A stretch of DNA of 64,000 bases from contig JAENYC010000014.1 in the NCBI GenBank assembly GCA_016841945.1, positions 1 to 64,000 of the forward strand, read 5' to 3'. This DNA comes from Haloplasma contractile (GTDB lineage Bacteria > Bacillota_I > Bacilli_A > Haloplasmatales > Haloplasmataceae). The position numbers and the translations under genes are program-made. The notes below the pieces were generated by a model. The model searched no databases. It saw only the letters and a list, made by a program, of their open reading frames with translations, and had not been told where the DNA came from. Below are positions 1-9,521 of this stretch, piece after piece; within the stretch, counting starts at the first letter, position 1, and each line of letters opens with the position of its first letter.

Positions 1-662
1 ATATTTTCTTTAATCTTTTCACCTTTAATTATATATTCTAAATCTACATTCGGTTGAATATTATGATAAATAGCTCTTTGATTCACATTTTCAACAATTC
101 TTAAATTATTACTATTTGTATCTTCGTTTGAAATAACCGTTAAATCAGCATGTTCAATATCATCAATTGTCCAATCAAGTTGATAATTATTATACTTTAA
201 CTTAAATGACTTGTTTTCATGAATCTTTTTAGGAAGTTTGAATTTAAACTTGTTTGCTTTGTTTTCATATTCATTTGATTTAGTATCTAATATTAAACGA
301 TTATCAATTTCTTTCCAAGTATCATCTTCATGATAATGAACGGCTTCATTATAAACACTGACTTCATAACTTCCATCCAACTTACGAAAATATTTCTTAT
401 AAACATCTCTTCGATCTTTATCCTCAAATTAAATAGGAATATCATAAGGATCTGTTTCTTGATTTAAGTCATCTTCACTTAATTCTTCATAACTGACTTT
501 ATTAATTTCTTTACTACCTTTTACAACAAATGCATTCCAATTAATTGATGTAAAAATCATAACAAAAGCTAAAACTAAACAAATATACTTAGAACACCTA
601 ATAAACACTTTGTAGCTACTAGGAGCCTCCTCCTTTAGCACGACCTTACTTTTTTTAAACAC
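1..662 (-). pseudogene. 5' part of an Rhs/wall-associated-type surface protein, interrupted by an in-frame stop; cut by left edge
   Basis: The gene starts at a GTG (660-662) behind a GGAGGG Shine-Dalgarno. Residues about 23-45 form one hydrophobic segment, so the product is exported or membrane-anchored. A TAA at 429-431 closes the frame after 77 residues. The same frame then runs open from 428 to base 1 with sensible coding (FRKLDGSYEVSVYNEAVHYH, then TWKEIDNRL). That pattern is typical of the N-terminal region of Gram-positive WapA/Rhs-like proteins, where a 'VHYK...WKEIDN' stretch follows the signal region. One base change (for example AAA or GAA to TAA) would explain the break. The rest of the gene lies outside the window. 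It could instead be a sequencing error or a recoded stop. The Rhs assignment is by motif memory only. Confidence 0.6.
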
Positions 663-740
663 AATAATCCCTCCATTATTTATTAAGTTATAACTAATTA
701 GATTAGATATAACTAAGTAAATTTTATCAAAAAAAAAAAC

Positions 741-789
741 GACGTCGAATTATGTCGACATAACTGAAATAATTAAAAAAAGTTGTCAA
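741..789 (-). promoter_or_regulatory. Promoter and palindromic operator of the Rhs-like gene
   Basis: On the minus strand a TTGACA -35 box (784-789) is followed about 20 bases downstream by a perfect 14-bp palindrome, TTATGTCGACATAA (750-763). A second short palindrome, GACGTC, lies at 741-746. A near-identical arrangement occurs upstream of the secreted caspase-fold gene at about 26.2 kb, so a shared DNA-binding regulator is likely. The -10 box probably overlaps the palindrome, which is the usual geometry for repression. Confidence 0.5.
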
Positions 790-792
790 AAA

Positions 793-839
793 CAAAAAAA
801 CTTGTGATTTCACAATAACAGTGATTTACAAGTTTTTTT
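793..839. terminator. Bidirectional intrinsic terminator
   Basis: AAACTTGT pairs with ACAAGTTT around a loop that adds a GTGA/TCAC pairing, with A- and T-runs on both sides. It lies directly downstream of the cation ATPase on the minus strand and can stop that transcript. Confidence 0.7.
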
Positions 840-868
840 CTATATTCATTCTAAATTTTATATATTTA

Positions 869-3544
869 TTATTTATCTGTCTTTACTCTTAAGATATATT
901 TATATATCTCAACAATAATTATTGGAGTAATTGATAGAATCATAACGATTGTAAATTGTCCTATATTTAATAGTGTAATTTTGAATAATTTTCTTGTAAA
1001 TGGAATTAACATTGTACCGAGTTGTAAGATAGCACTGATTGAGAAAGCGCCAATTAAGAACTTATTTGATAAAATACCTAATTTAAATATTGAATATTCT
1101 TCTGAACGGGTATTGAATGCATGAAATAATTGTGAAAATGCGAGTGTCATAAAAGTCATGGTCATCGCTAATAGTTTATTATTAATCCCATCACCTAATT
1201 GATAACCGATGTAATAAGCTAAGAAAGATAAAATACCTAAAATAAATCCTTGAATTAAGATTAATCTTCCTAAGCCATGTGCAAATATTGATTTGTTTGT
1301 ATCCCGAGGTTTTTTATTCATCACATTTGGTTCACTTTTTTCAAGTCCTAATGCGATAGCTAATAAGGAATCAGTGACAAGATTAACCCATAAGATTTGA
1401 GTCGCAGTTAGTGGGACAACATAAAAACCAAAGATTAAAGTGCCAAGTAAATTGGCTAATAAAATGGTAAATATTTCACCAATATTACAACTTAATAAAA
1501 AGTGAACAGCCTTTTTTATGTTTGAAAAGATGGTTCGACCTTCTTTTACTGAACGAACAATAGTCGCAAAATTATCATCAGTTAAGACCATATCCGCTGC
1601 ACCTTTAGCAACTTCTGTACCGGTAATTCCCATCGCTACACCAATATTTGCGGTTTTTAATGCCGGAGCATCATTTACACCATCACCAGTCATCGCAACA
1701 ACATGTCCTTTTTCTCGCCAAGCCTCTACAATCCGTACTTTATTTTCAGGAGATACACGTGCATAAACGCCATATTGTTCAATACTATTATTAAATGTTT
1801 CATCATCTAATTGATCAAGTTCTAAACCTGATATGGCTTCATTTTTCTCCTCAATAATACCGAGTTGCTTCGCTATCGCAATCGCTGTATTTTTATGATC
1901 CCCTGTTATCATGATGGTTTTAATTCCCGCTTTTTTACATAATTTAATGGATTGTTTCGCCTCTTCACGTGGAGGGTCAATCATTCCCACTAAACCTAAG
2001 AAAGTGAGATTATTTTCTAAATCATCATGTGTTAATTTTTCAGCATCTACATTATCATCTAATACTTTATAACCAAACGCTAAAACGCGCAAAGCATGGT
2101 TTGCCATGTCTAAATTACTATGATTCACTTTATCTGTTTGTTCATCATTAAGCGGTAGGACTTCGTTTTTAACTTCAATCCTATCACAACGAGAAAGTAA
2201 TACATCTGGTGCTCCTTTTGTGATAGATATTTTTTTACCATTTATCATATTAACGGTCGTCATCAATTTACGGTCTGAATCAAATGGTAACTCAAATAGT
2301 CGTTCGAACTTATTCAATACTTCTATTGGATTAATATCTAATTCAATCGCTAAATCCATTAGCGCAATTTCAGTCGGGTCACCAATTGTCTTTATTTCAT
2401 CATTTTCTTTTCTTAACTTCGTATCATTACACAAGACCCCATATTGAACTAACTGTTTCAAATCATCATTTAGTTCCTTGGTATCTTTTATATATGACAT
2501 TGAATCATTTATATATAATTGTTTAATTGTCATCCTATTTTGCGTCAACGTTCCAGTTTTATCAGAACAGATAATACTTGTTGAACCCAATGTTTCAACA
2601 GCCGGTAATTTACGCATAATCGCTTTTCTCTTCACTAGATTTTGCATACCAATGGCAAGCACTATCGTAACAATAGCCGGTAATCCTTCTGGAATGGCAG
2701 CAACGGCTAAACTAATAGCCATAATAAACATTTCTCTTAATTCACGACCTTGTAAAACACCCATTAAAAAGATACCGGCACAGATTAATAAAGCGATAAT
2801 CGCTAAAGTTTTTCCTAAATGTTCGAGGTTCTTTTGAAGTGGGGTTTGCGCTTTTTCTGTCACATTTAACATATTCGCAATATTACCCATCTCTGTTGCC
2901 ATACCAGTATTTACAACCATTCCTTTACCACGACCATAGGTCACAACTGTACTCATATATCCACAATTTAACCTATCACCAAGAGGCATGGATGCCTCAT
3001 CCAATTGATCTGTATTTTTTTCAACTGGTACTGATTCTCCCGTTAATGCTGATTCATCTATTTTTAAACTGTGAGATTCTATCAATCTAATATCAGCGGG
3101 TATATAATCACCTGCATCAATTAACACGATATCACCTGGTACCAATGCTTCTATAGGAATAACTACTTGTTTATTATCTCTTAATACTTTTGCTTGTGGT
3201 GATGATAACTTCTTAATCGCTTCAAGTGATTTTTCAGCTTTACTTTCTTGAATTAACCCTAATATCGCATTCATTAATACGATGAATAAAATTAAATAAG
3301 CTTCATTTCTTTCATGAGAAAAGAATGAAATCACCGCAGCGGCGATTAAAACAATCACCATAAAATTTGATATTTGCTCTAGGAAGCGTTTAAATAACGA
3401 TTTAGGTTTTGCTTCATCTAACTTGTTTTCTCCATATTTTTCTTTTCTTTCTTCAACTTCTTTTGTTTCTAGTCCTGTTTTCACATTTGTCTCTAGTTCT
3501 TTTTCTAACTCATTTAACGATTTCGTATGATAATTTTCAATCAT
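869..3544 (-). CDS. P2A-type cation-transporting ATPase (Ca2+/Mn2+ exporter)
   Basis: The 891-residue polytopic membrane pump should export a divalent cation at the cost of ATP. The A-domain TGES lies at residues 168-171, the phosphorylation motif DKTGTLT at 328-334, and TGDGVND marks the hinge near residue 610. Ion-site residues of the P2A (SERCA/PMCA/PacL) class are visible: PEGLP in TM4 (285-289) and NLVTD in TM6. The N-terminal cation-ATPase domain and the C-terminal four-helix block are present, so the protein looks complete. The start at 3544 is fixed by AAAGGAGG eight bases upstream. The gene is monocistronic and sits behind a Mn2+-type yybP-ykoY riboswitch. Mn2+ export, with or without Ca2+, is therefore the best reading, as for Lactococcus YoaB. 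Confidence 0.93.
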   Translation of the reverse strand: MIENYHTKSLNELEKELETNVKTGLETKEVEERKEKYGENKLDEAKPKSLFKRFLEQISNFMVIVLIAAAVISFFSHERNEAYLILFIVLMNAILGLIQESKAEKSLEAIKKLSSPQAKVLRDNKQVVIPIEALVPGDIVLIDAGDYIPADIRLIESHSLKIDESALTGESVPVEKNTDQLDEASMPLGDRLNCGYMSTVVTYGRGKGMVVNTGMATEMGNIANMLNVTEKAQTPLQKNLEHLGKTLAIIALLICAGIFLMGVLQGRELREMFIMAISLAVAAIPEGLPAIVTIVLAIGMQNLVKRKAIMRKLPAVETLGSTSIICSDKTGTLTQNRMTIKQLYINDSMSYIKDTKELNDDLKQLVQYGVLCNDTKLRKENDEIKTIGDPTEIALMDLAIELDINPIEVLNKFERLFELPFDSDRKLMTTVNMINGKKISITKGAPDVLLSRCDRIEVKNEVLPLNDEQTDKVNHSNLDMANHALRVLAFGYKVLDDNVDAEKLTHDDLENNLTFLGLVGMIDPPREEAKQSIKLCKKAGIKTIMITGDHKNTAIAIAKQLGIIEEKNEAISGLELDQLDDETFNNSIEQYGVYARVSPENKVRIVEAWREKGHVVAMTGDGVNDAPALKTANIGVAMGITGTEVAKGAADMVLTDDNFATIVRSVKEGRTIFSNIKKAVHFLLSCNIGEIFTILLANLLGTLIFGFYVVPLTATQILWVNLVTDSLLAIALGLEKSEPNVMNKKPRDTNKSIFAHGLGRLILIQGFILGILSFLAYYIGYQLGDGINNKLLAMTMTFMTLAFSQLFHAFNTRSEEYSIFKLGILSNKFLIGAFSISAILQLGTMLIPFTRKLFKITLLNIGQFTIVMILSITPIIIVEIYKYILRVKTDK

Positions 3545-3564
3545 TGTTTTCCTCCTTTATTTAA

Positions 3565-3688
3565 AACAAAAAGACCATCAAATAATGGGTCCCCCATTTT
3601 TGAAGGTCTTGTCTCCAAGCTTAACTTGATAATTAACCGGGTATAAACCGTATTGACGATTAATTAATAGTGAAACTACTCCCCTTCA
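3565..3688 (-). promoter_or_regulatory. yybP-ykoY (Mn2+) riboswitch with terminator expression platform
   Basis: Read on the minus strand, the leader starts with the class signature GAAGGGGAGTAG (about 3676-3687). It contains an ACCCGG segment and then AAGCTTGGAGACAAGACCTT, the second conserved arm of this class. The aptamer's 3' end (AAGACCTTCAAA) can pair with TTTGATGGTCTT (3571-3610), followed by TTTTTGTTTT, giving an intrinsic terminator before the ATPase start. Mn2+ binding would be expected to stabilise the aptamer and permit read-through to the exporter. The switching direction is inferred from known members. Confidence 0.87.
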
Positions 3689-3695
3689 TCAATTT

Positions 3696-3724
3696 ATTAT
3701 ATAGTATATCCATAAAAATTACAA
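3696..3724 (-). promoter_or_regulatory. Promoter of the riboswitch-ATPase transcript
   Basis: TTGTAA (3719-3724), a 17-bp spacer, then TATAAT (3696-3701) on the minus strand. The riboswitch begins about 8 bases downstream. Confidence 0.75.
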
Positions 3725-3824
3725 TAAAAATATATATATGAAAGAATATTATGAAATTAATTGAATTTGTTGTATAATATGGAGTGATACTTTTGCTAAA
3801 ATATAATAAATAGGAAGTGATTAA

Positions 3825-4388
3825 TTGATTCAGAAAATAACAAAACTAAGCGCTAATCATATGCCTGATGTCATTCAAATATCAAATAATCAATTTGGAA
3901 AAGACTATGTAACTAAACATTACCTAAAACAAATAATTAAAAATAAAAAACAATGTCCCTCTAAAGTAGCCATTGATGAAAATAATCATGTACTAGGATA
4001 TTATATCGGTTGGATCATTAAAAATGAAGAAATAGAGGACGTTTTAAAACTATCACCAGATATTTTTAATAATGCTAAAGAAATCGGTGTATTAAAAACA
4101 ATAGCGGTATCTAAAAAAAGTCAAGGACTAGGTGTAGGAAGTAAGTTAACTAAAACTTTTATAAAAGATTTAAAAAAGATTGGCATCACAACTGTCTGTA
4201 CAGTGGCATGGAAAAGTATCAAAGGGATTAACATTGAAAAACTCGTTACAAGATTAAAATTTAAACCGGCCTTAGAAATCCCTAACTATTGGAAAGACTA
4301 TAGTGAAAAAACAGGCTATCATTGTCCTATCTGTGGTATACCTTGTAGGTGTCATGCAGTAATATATATCTTAAAAAATGAGGATTGA
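3825..4388 (+). CDS. GNAT-family acetyltransferase with Cys-rich C-terminus
   Basis: This 187-residue protein starts at TTG (3825) behind AGGAAG. It carries the GNAT acetyl-CoA loop, VSKKSQGLGVGSKLTK, near residues 95-110, and a preceding beta-strand with LKTIAV. Acetyl transfer to an amine is the family reaction; the substrate is unknown. The C-terminus has an unusual cluster, CPICGIPCRCHA, at about residues 167-178. That cluster could bind Zn or another metal, or act as a redox site, and is not part of the standard fold. The gene stands alone and is followed by a strong terminator. Confidence 0.85.
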   Translation: MIQKITKLSANHMPDVIQISNNQFGKDYVTKHYLKQIIKNKKQCPSKVAIDENNHVLGYYIGWIIKNEEIEDVLKLSPDIFNNAKEIGVLKTIAVSKKSQGLGVGSKLTKTFIKDLKKIGITTVCTVAWKSIKGINIEKLVTRLKFKPALEIPNYWKDYSEKTGYHCPICGIPCRCHAVIYILKNED

Positions 4389-4393
4389 TATTT

Positions 4394-4418
4394 AAGGACC
4401 CATGTTGGTCCTTTTTTA
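4394..4418 (+). terminator. Intrinsic terminator of the GNAT gene
   Basis: AAGGACC, loop CATGTT, GGTCCTT, then a T-run. Confidence 0.9.
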
Positions 4419-4546
4419 CTTTGTTTTAATAAAGTAAAAAAAATTGAAAATCATACATTTTCCTACAAAATCTGTGATTTAAAAGTGATAAGATTAATTT
4501 GCACAAACAGGCATTGTGTAAAATTTTTTAGAAAGGGAGTATGAGA

Positions 4547-6937
4547 ATGAAAAAAGGTTTATTTAAGTTAATGATATTTGCCTTAACACTCGTCTTTTGT
4601 ACACTACTATTTACAACCTCTGTTAATGCGAATGACATTTCTTTACAAACTGCAAAGCTCTATGGTCAATTTGATTTTCAATCAACAGAAATAACCTCAG
4701 TAATTGTTGAATTAGAAGAAAAATCCATCATAGAGTCTAAACATGCTGGCATAAATCAATCTGATGCGTATCTTCAAATTGTAAGAGATTATATCATTGA
4801 AGATATCTCAAATCATATTTATGACATTAACGTCAAAAGAGAATATGAGTATTTATTTTCTGGATTTTCATTAGATTTACCACAAAATGAAGTATTAAAA
4901 TTATTAACGATTGATGGAATAAAAGCAGTTTATCCAAATGTTCAATATGAAACATTAGTTACTGAAAAAACAATGATAGAAACATTTAATCCTGAAATGA
5001 TGGAAAGTGGACCATATGTTGGTGCACCTGATGCTTGGAGTATGGGGTATACAGGAGAAGGAGTGAGGGTTGCTGTTATTGACACAGGAATAGACTATAC
5101 CCACCCTTATATAAGCCACGCCTTTGGAGATTATAAAGGATATGATTTTGTAGATAATGATTGTGATCCAATCTACGGATATGATCGTGATGGATATCCA
5201 GAATATCATGCCACCCATGTAGCGGGAACTATTGCGATGGCTTATTATGGTATTGCACCTAATGTGAACTTATTATCCTATCGAGTATTAGGAGGACCTG
5301 ACGGTACAGGTACATCTGATCAAGTCATTGCTGGTATAGAGCAAGCAGTTATTGATGGCGCAGATGTGATGAATCTTTCACTGGGTAATTCATTGAATGA
5401 TCCTGATTATGCAACCAGTATTGCCTTAGATTGGGCAATGGCTGAGGGGGTTGTTGCGGTTACTTCAAATGGAAACAATGGACCTGACAATTGGACAGTA
5501 GGTTCTCCTGGTGCATCTAGAGAAGCAATTTCTGTTGGTGCTTCTGAACTACCTCATTATGTCTATGACGTCGTAAACTTCTTTACATCTGAAGAGGTTT
5601 CATATCCTTCATTAGGTATAATGGGAGATTGTGACTTAGAAGAATTACTTGCATTAAACGGCAACACCTATGAATTTGTTTATGTTGGATTAGGTTATCC
5701 AGAAGATTATATAGGAACAGATGTTGAAGGAAAAATCGCTTTAATTAGCCGAGGCGATTTTGCATTTGTGGACAAAGCATTCATTGCGGATTATTTTGGT
5801 GCAGCCGGCGCTATCATCTTTAACAATGTAGATCAAGATTTCAGTTTCTCAGATATCATGGCATTACCAACATTTAAATTAAGTAAAGCTGATGGAGAAA
5901 AGATGTTAGATGAATTAGACTTAGGTCACAATGAGGTGACCATCTCTGTTGAAGGTTATTCTCTAGAGGAGACCATTGCTGATTTTTCATCACGAGGACC
6001 TGCATTTGCTACATGGATGATAAAACCTGATGTAAGTGCACCAGGTGTTGATATTTTCAGTTTATATCCTGGTGGATATTTCGCAACAGCTAGTGGTACG
6101 AGTATGGCATCTCCACATGTTGCAGGTGCAGCAGCACTAATATTACAAGCTCACCCTGACTGGTCGGTAGAAGAAGTAAAAGCAGCTTTAATGAACACTG
6201 CTGATACCATCATCAATCCTTATACAGGAGAACCTTATCCACATAATACACAAGGAGCAGGTAGTATTCGAATAGCTCAAGCCATTCAAACTGAAACCCT
6301 CGTTACACCAGGTAGTTATTCATTTGGAAAATTTGTTAAAGACACAGGAAAGCAAGTTAAAGGTTTACATTTTGAAATTCAAAATCTTTCAAATGATCGT
6401 AAGAATTATACATTCAAGGTAGAATTTGAAGGTCAACCAAAAGGCATAAAAGTCATGAACAGTAAAAACACTAAAGTTCATGCTCATCAATCTCAACAGG
6501 TACATGTTAATGTTCAAGTCGATACAAGAAAATTAACACCTGGTTATTATGAAGGAACCATTACTGTAAGTGATGGAATTAAAGAAATAGTTGTGCCAAC
6601 CATACTATTTGTTCAAGAACCTGACTATCCTCGCGTCACTGATGCTGGCGTTATCCCATATGATATTCCTGGCTACTATCTTGCTTATGGTTATTTACCA
6701 GCAGGTGCTGAATATACACAGATAGATATTTATACCTTTAATGAAACAAATGGCACGATTGAATATTATCTAGGTACACCTTTCTGGGCTTATAATGTAG
6801 AACCTGGCTATTATATTGAACTATGGGATGGAACTATTAATGCTCAACCATTACCTCCAGATCAATATGTCATTGTCGTATGGGCTGATTATTTAGGTCA
6901 GCTAGATTATTACGCTACATTATTTGTGATTGAGTAA
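4547..6937 (+). CDS. Secreted subtilisin-like serine protease (S8) with inserted PA domain
   Basis: This exported endopeptidase is about 796 residues long. A Lys-rich, hydrophobic N-terminus ending near VNA is a signal peptide. An inhibitor-I9-like propeptide region follows up to about residue 145. The catalytic triad is visible: Asp in VAVIDTGID (about 180), His in HATHVAG (about 224) and Ser in SGTSMASPHVAG (about 520), plus the oxyanion Asn in TSNGNNGPDN. Between His and Ser lies a protease-associated (PA) domain insertion (about 340-470, with the GKIALISRG-type core). A C-terminal Fn3-like/beta domain follows. ATG at 4547 is preferred over 4541 because AAAGGGAG ends 7 bases before it. The gene is monocistronic. 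The likely role is extracellular protein degradation that feeds amino-acid fermentation. Confidence 0.93.
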   Translation: MKKGLFKLMIFALTLVFCTLLFTTSVNANDISLQTAKLYGQFDFQSTEITSVIVELEEKSIIESKHAGINQSDAYLQIVRDYIIEDISNHIYDINVKREYEYLFSGFSLDLPQNEVLKLLTIDGIKAVYPNVQYETLVTEKTMIETFNPEMMESGPYVGAPDAWSMGYTGEGVRVAVIDTGIDYTHPYISHAFGDYKGYDFVDNDCDPIYGYDRDGYPEYHATHVAGTIAMAYYGIAPNVNLLSYRVLGGPDGTGTSDQVIAGIEQAVIDGADVMNLSLGNSLNDPDYATSIALDWAMAEGVVAVTSNGNNGPDNWTVGSPGASREAISVGASELPHYVYDVVNFFTSEEVSYPSLGIMGDCDLEELLALNGNTYEFVYVGLGYPEDYIGTDVEGKIALISRGDFAFVDKAFIADYFGAAGAIIFNNVDQDFSFSDIMALPTFKLSKADGEKMLDELDLGHNEVTISVEGYSLEETIADFSSRGPAFATWMIKPDVSAPGVDIFSLYPGGYFATASGTSMASPHVAGAAALILQAHPDWSVEEVKAALMNTADTIINPYTGEPYPHNTQGAGSIRIAQAIQTETLVTPGSYSFGKFVKDTGKQVKGLHFEIQNLSNDRKNYTFKVEFEGQPKGIKVMNSKNTKVHAHQSQQVHVNVQVDTRKLTPGYYEGTITVSDGIKEIVVPTILFVQEPDYPRVTDAGVIPYDIPGYYLAYGYLPAGAEYTQIDIYTFNETNGTIEYYLGTPFWAYNVEPGYYIELWDGTINAQPLPPDQYVIVVWADYLGQLDYYATLFVIE

Positions 6938-6945
6938 TATATTTA

Positions 6946-6979
6946 AAGACATGTTATCTACCATAACATGTCTTTTTTT
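6946..6979. terminator. Intrinsic terminator
   Basis: AAGACATGTTAT pairs with ATAACATGTCTT, followed by TTTTT. It ends the subtilase transcript. The convergent radical SAM gene ends just beyond it. Confidence 0.92.
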
Positions 6980-6986
6980 AATCAAA

Positions 6987-8063
6987 TTAATTTTTACTAT
7001 TATCTAAAATTGATTCCACCCATTCCTTCTTATTAAACAAAGCACAACCATGTTCAGTTTCAGATAAATGTTCATCACTTTCTCTAATAGATTTTAAAAA
7101 CTTCGAATTTAATGCTTCTTTTAAAGTCATCTCTTTTAAATTCGTATCAGAATAAGGTGCAAATGGACAAGGCTCTAAATGTCCTTCAGGACTAATATGT
7201 ACAAAACCTCTACCTGAAGATAAACAACCACCAAATTCCTTTTCATCACCAGGAAAAGCAATAAATAAGGCTTTATATTTATTTCTTAGTGTTTGTATTT
7301 TAACATCAAGTGTTTCACGTTGATGTTGTGTGATTTCTAAGTCTTCTGTTCCTTTTTCAATTGGTACAAATACCACATAAAAAAATAACTTACAACCTTT
7401 TTTTATATAATCATTAATAAAATCTTCATTTGTAATTGTGTCAAAATTATGCTTTGTTACTGTAAAAGATAGTCCATAGAAATGATTATATTTTTTAAAT
7501 AAGGACATGACTTGTTCTGCTTTATGTAAAATCCCGACTCCTCTACGTTCATCTGTTTCTATATTATTTCCTTCAATACTAATAATAGGTATTATATTTC
7601 GTTTTCTTACTAATGGTTTTATGTTTTCTTCATTAATTAATGTACCATTTGTAAAAACAGGAAATATGATTTCTTTATATTTACTCGCTAATAATAGTAT
7701 ATCTTCTCTAATGAAAGGTTCACCACCTGCAAGTAATATAAATGAAATACCTAGTTCTTTTGCTTCAGCTAAGATATTATTCCAGTTTTCAGTATTTAAT
7801 TCCTTACTACATTTTTTATGATGAACACTTGCATAACAACCTTTACAATGTAAGTTACATTTACTCGTAATACTAGCTATCATAAATGGCGGAACATGTA
7901 CTCCCTTTAATTCCCAATTTTTTCTTAATAAAGCATTCTTTTTTTGATATCTTATAGTTCTTAATAAAAAAAGCAAAAATAACGGATTAAAATAAGAGAT
8001 TTTTTTTGTGTTTTTTAACAATCTCATAATCGAATGATTCAACTTAACTAAATCTTTTTTCAT
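6987..8063 (-). CDS. Radical SAM protein with SPASM-like C-terminus
   Basis: The [4Fe-4S]/SAM-binding motif CNLHCKGC (CxxxCxxC) is at about residues 69-76, followed by the GGEP motif (AGGEPF) of the radical SAM barrel. The C-terminal part has Cys residues in GGCLSSGRG and LEPCPFAP. This resembles the SPASM/twitch region of peptide- and heme-modifying enzymes, but no partner peptide is visible. ATG at 8063 is chosen because GGAGG lies 6 bases before it; an upstream in-frame ATG at 8096 lacks such a site. The product has about 358 residues. The substrate is unknown. The gene stands alone between a convergent protease gene and a pseudogene. Confidence 0.85.
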   Translation of the reverse strand: MKKDLVKLNHSIMRLLKNTKKISYFNPLFLLFLLRTIRYQKKNALLRKNWELKGVHVPPFMIASITSKCNLHCKGCYASVHHKKCSKELNTENWNNILAEAKELGISFILLAGGEPFIREDILLLASKYKEIIFPVFTNGTLINEENIKPLVRKRNIIPIISIEGNNIETDERRGVGILHKAEQVMSLFKKYNHFYGLSFTVTKHNFDTITNEDFINDYIKKGCKLFFYVVFVPIEKGTEDLEITQHQRETLDVKIQTLRNKYKALFIAFPGDEKEFGGCLSSGRGFVHISPEGHLEPCPFAPYSDTNLKEMTLKEALNSKFLKSIRESDEHLSETEHGCALFNKKEWVESILDNSKN

Positions 8064-8141
8064 GCTGACCTCCATATAAATCATTATCTTCATCATAACA
8101 TATTATAATTAATAAATGATTAATTTTATGTTAATAATACA

Positions 8142-8184
8142 AAATAAACAGTTATGCAAAATAATTTCTGTATAACTGTTTATT
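8142..8184. terminator. Intrinsic terminator
   Basis: The 14-bp stem AAATAAACAGTTAT / ATAACTGTTTATTT overlaps the 3' end of the esterase pseudogene on the minus strand. Confidence 0.8.
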
Positions 8185-9158
8185 TAGCCATGTTTTTGAA
8201 AAATTCCCATATTATAAACGATTGATTCAGTCCATTAGGATCTGCAAATAGTTCACTATTACTTCCACCTGACCATGCATGTGTCATATTGTTGATGATG
8301 TATTTTTCCATCACAATATGGTTATCTTTATCATAGTAAATATACCGCGTATAATTGTTTTCAGTTTCAATTCGATTAGCTATATCATCAATGGTATCAT
8401 TATTTAATCCATTATCAAGCCAATCATTGGTGGTGACCCATTGAGATATAACTTGATGTCCATTTACTACATTTACAGTTTCATCATCTGTCCCGTGAAA
8501 CACGATAATGGGCATCACAGGTTTCTCATCAGATAACCCATTTTACCTTGTTCAATCGGGTCAGGTCTACCATCTTCCATCACATCATATACATCAAATA
8601 CATTTGTTGTTGCTTTATATTCTAATCCTGCACTTACTGAGATGGCTTGAAAAACATTTTGATAAGTAACACCTAAATAACTGACATTGCACCACCTGCT
8701 GATAAACCAACAACAAATACTTTACTCTCATCAATGTGACAGTTTTCTTTCACATCATTAACCATCGAAACAATTAATGCTGGTTCTGCTTCATCCCTAT
8801 CTTGATGATAGGGACTAAACCAATTCCAACAAGCTTTACTATTGGCTTCTGTTGATTGTTTAGGATATAAAACTAAAAACTTCTCGTCCTCTGCAATCTC
8901 ATTCATTTAGGTTAATTTCGCAAAACTATCAGGTTCTTGAGAGCAACAATGTAACATGACAACCAAAGGATATTTATCATTTAAGTCAATATTGGTAGGA
9001 ACATATAGTTTATATTCACGATGATTAAAAGTATATGTCTTAAAATGAATTTCACTATTTTTGTTATGTATCAACAATATATAAATAACTAAGCTAAATA
9101 CTGCAATAAATAAAATAAATCAAGTCAATAATTTTTTATTACTTATAATGTATTTCAT
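8180..9158 (-). pseudogene. Decayed secreted esterase (PHB-depolymerase/feruloyl-esterase-like family)
   Basis: An alpha/beta-hydrolase gene can be reconstructed across four lesions. It starts at ATG 9156-9158, overlapping the 3' end of the DUF3795 gene. The frame hits TGA at 9120-9122 inside the signal anchor, then TAA at about 8907-8909. After the nucleophile elbow GLSAGGAMS it shifts frame near 8670, and a second shift lies near 8535-8545. Between lesions the reading is good: YPLVVMLHCC, then LVLYPKQS, GLSAGG, VFHGTDDETV (Asp region) and MTHAW (catalytic His). All elements of a serine esterase of this family were once present. Several independent lesions make sequencing error unlikely. The residual ORFs should not be annotated as genes. 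Confidence 0.85.
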
Positions 9159-9459
9159 CTAGTACACTCTTAGATTCAGGTGAATGCTTAAAATGTTTTA
9201 TTATTTCATCACATTCATAATTCTCACACTTGGCACAGTTAGCAACCTCTTTTTTAGTTGCACACTGCCGTATTTTACAACCTTCATCCTTTATATGAAA
9301 GCATCCTTTACAATTAAAATCTTCTATTTTGGGTGTTTTATCCTTTGTTGTATATCGTTTCACTAATGCTAATCTTAAGTCGTCATCATTATTAATAGTT
9401 GCTTTATATACATCACATTCTGAACAAATGATTCCACAATAAGCTATGATTTTTTCCAA
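9139..9459 (-). CDS. DUF3795 cysteine-rich protein
   Basis: This 106-residue cytoplasmic protein begins with IAYCGIICSECDVYKA, the DUF3795 signature. Three further Cys groups follow: CKGCFHIKDEGCKIRQC, then CAKCENYEC. The spacing suggests one or two metal sites, Zn or Fe-S. The family's function is unknown. Good AAGGGAGG-type sites precede ATG 9459. Its 3' end overlaps the first codons of the dead esterase gene, so the two once formed a coupled operon. Confidence 0.85.
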   Translation of the reverse strand: MEKIIAYCGIICSECDVYKATINNDDDLRLALVKRYTTKDKTPKIEDFNCKGCFHIKDEGCKIRQCATKKEVANCAKCENYECDEIIKHFKHSPESKSVLDEIHYK

Positions 9460-9521
9460 ACTATTTCCTCCCTTTTATATAATCTTATTATATAAGATAA
9501 ACTATGAAATGACAAATTGAT

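Noticed and set aside
9120-9122. UGA read as tryptophan (Mycoplasma code)
   Set aside because: UGA ends several intact genes here (for example the GNAT gene at 4388 and mal at 55698), and Trp is encoded by UGG throughout, so the UGA in the esterase is a lesion.
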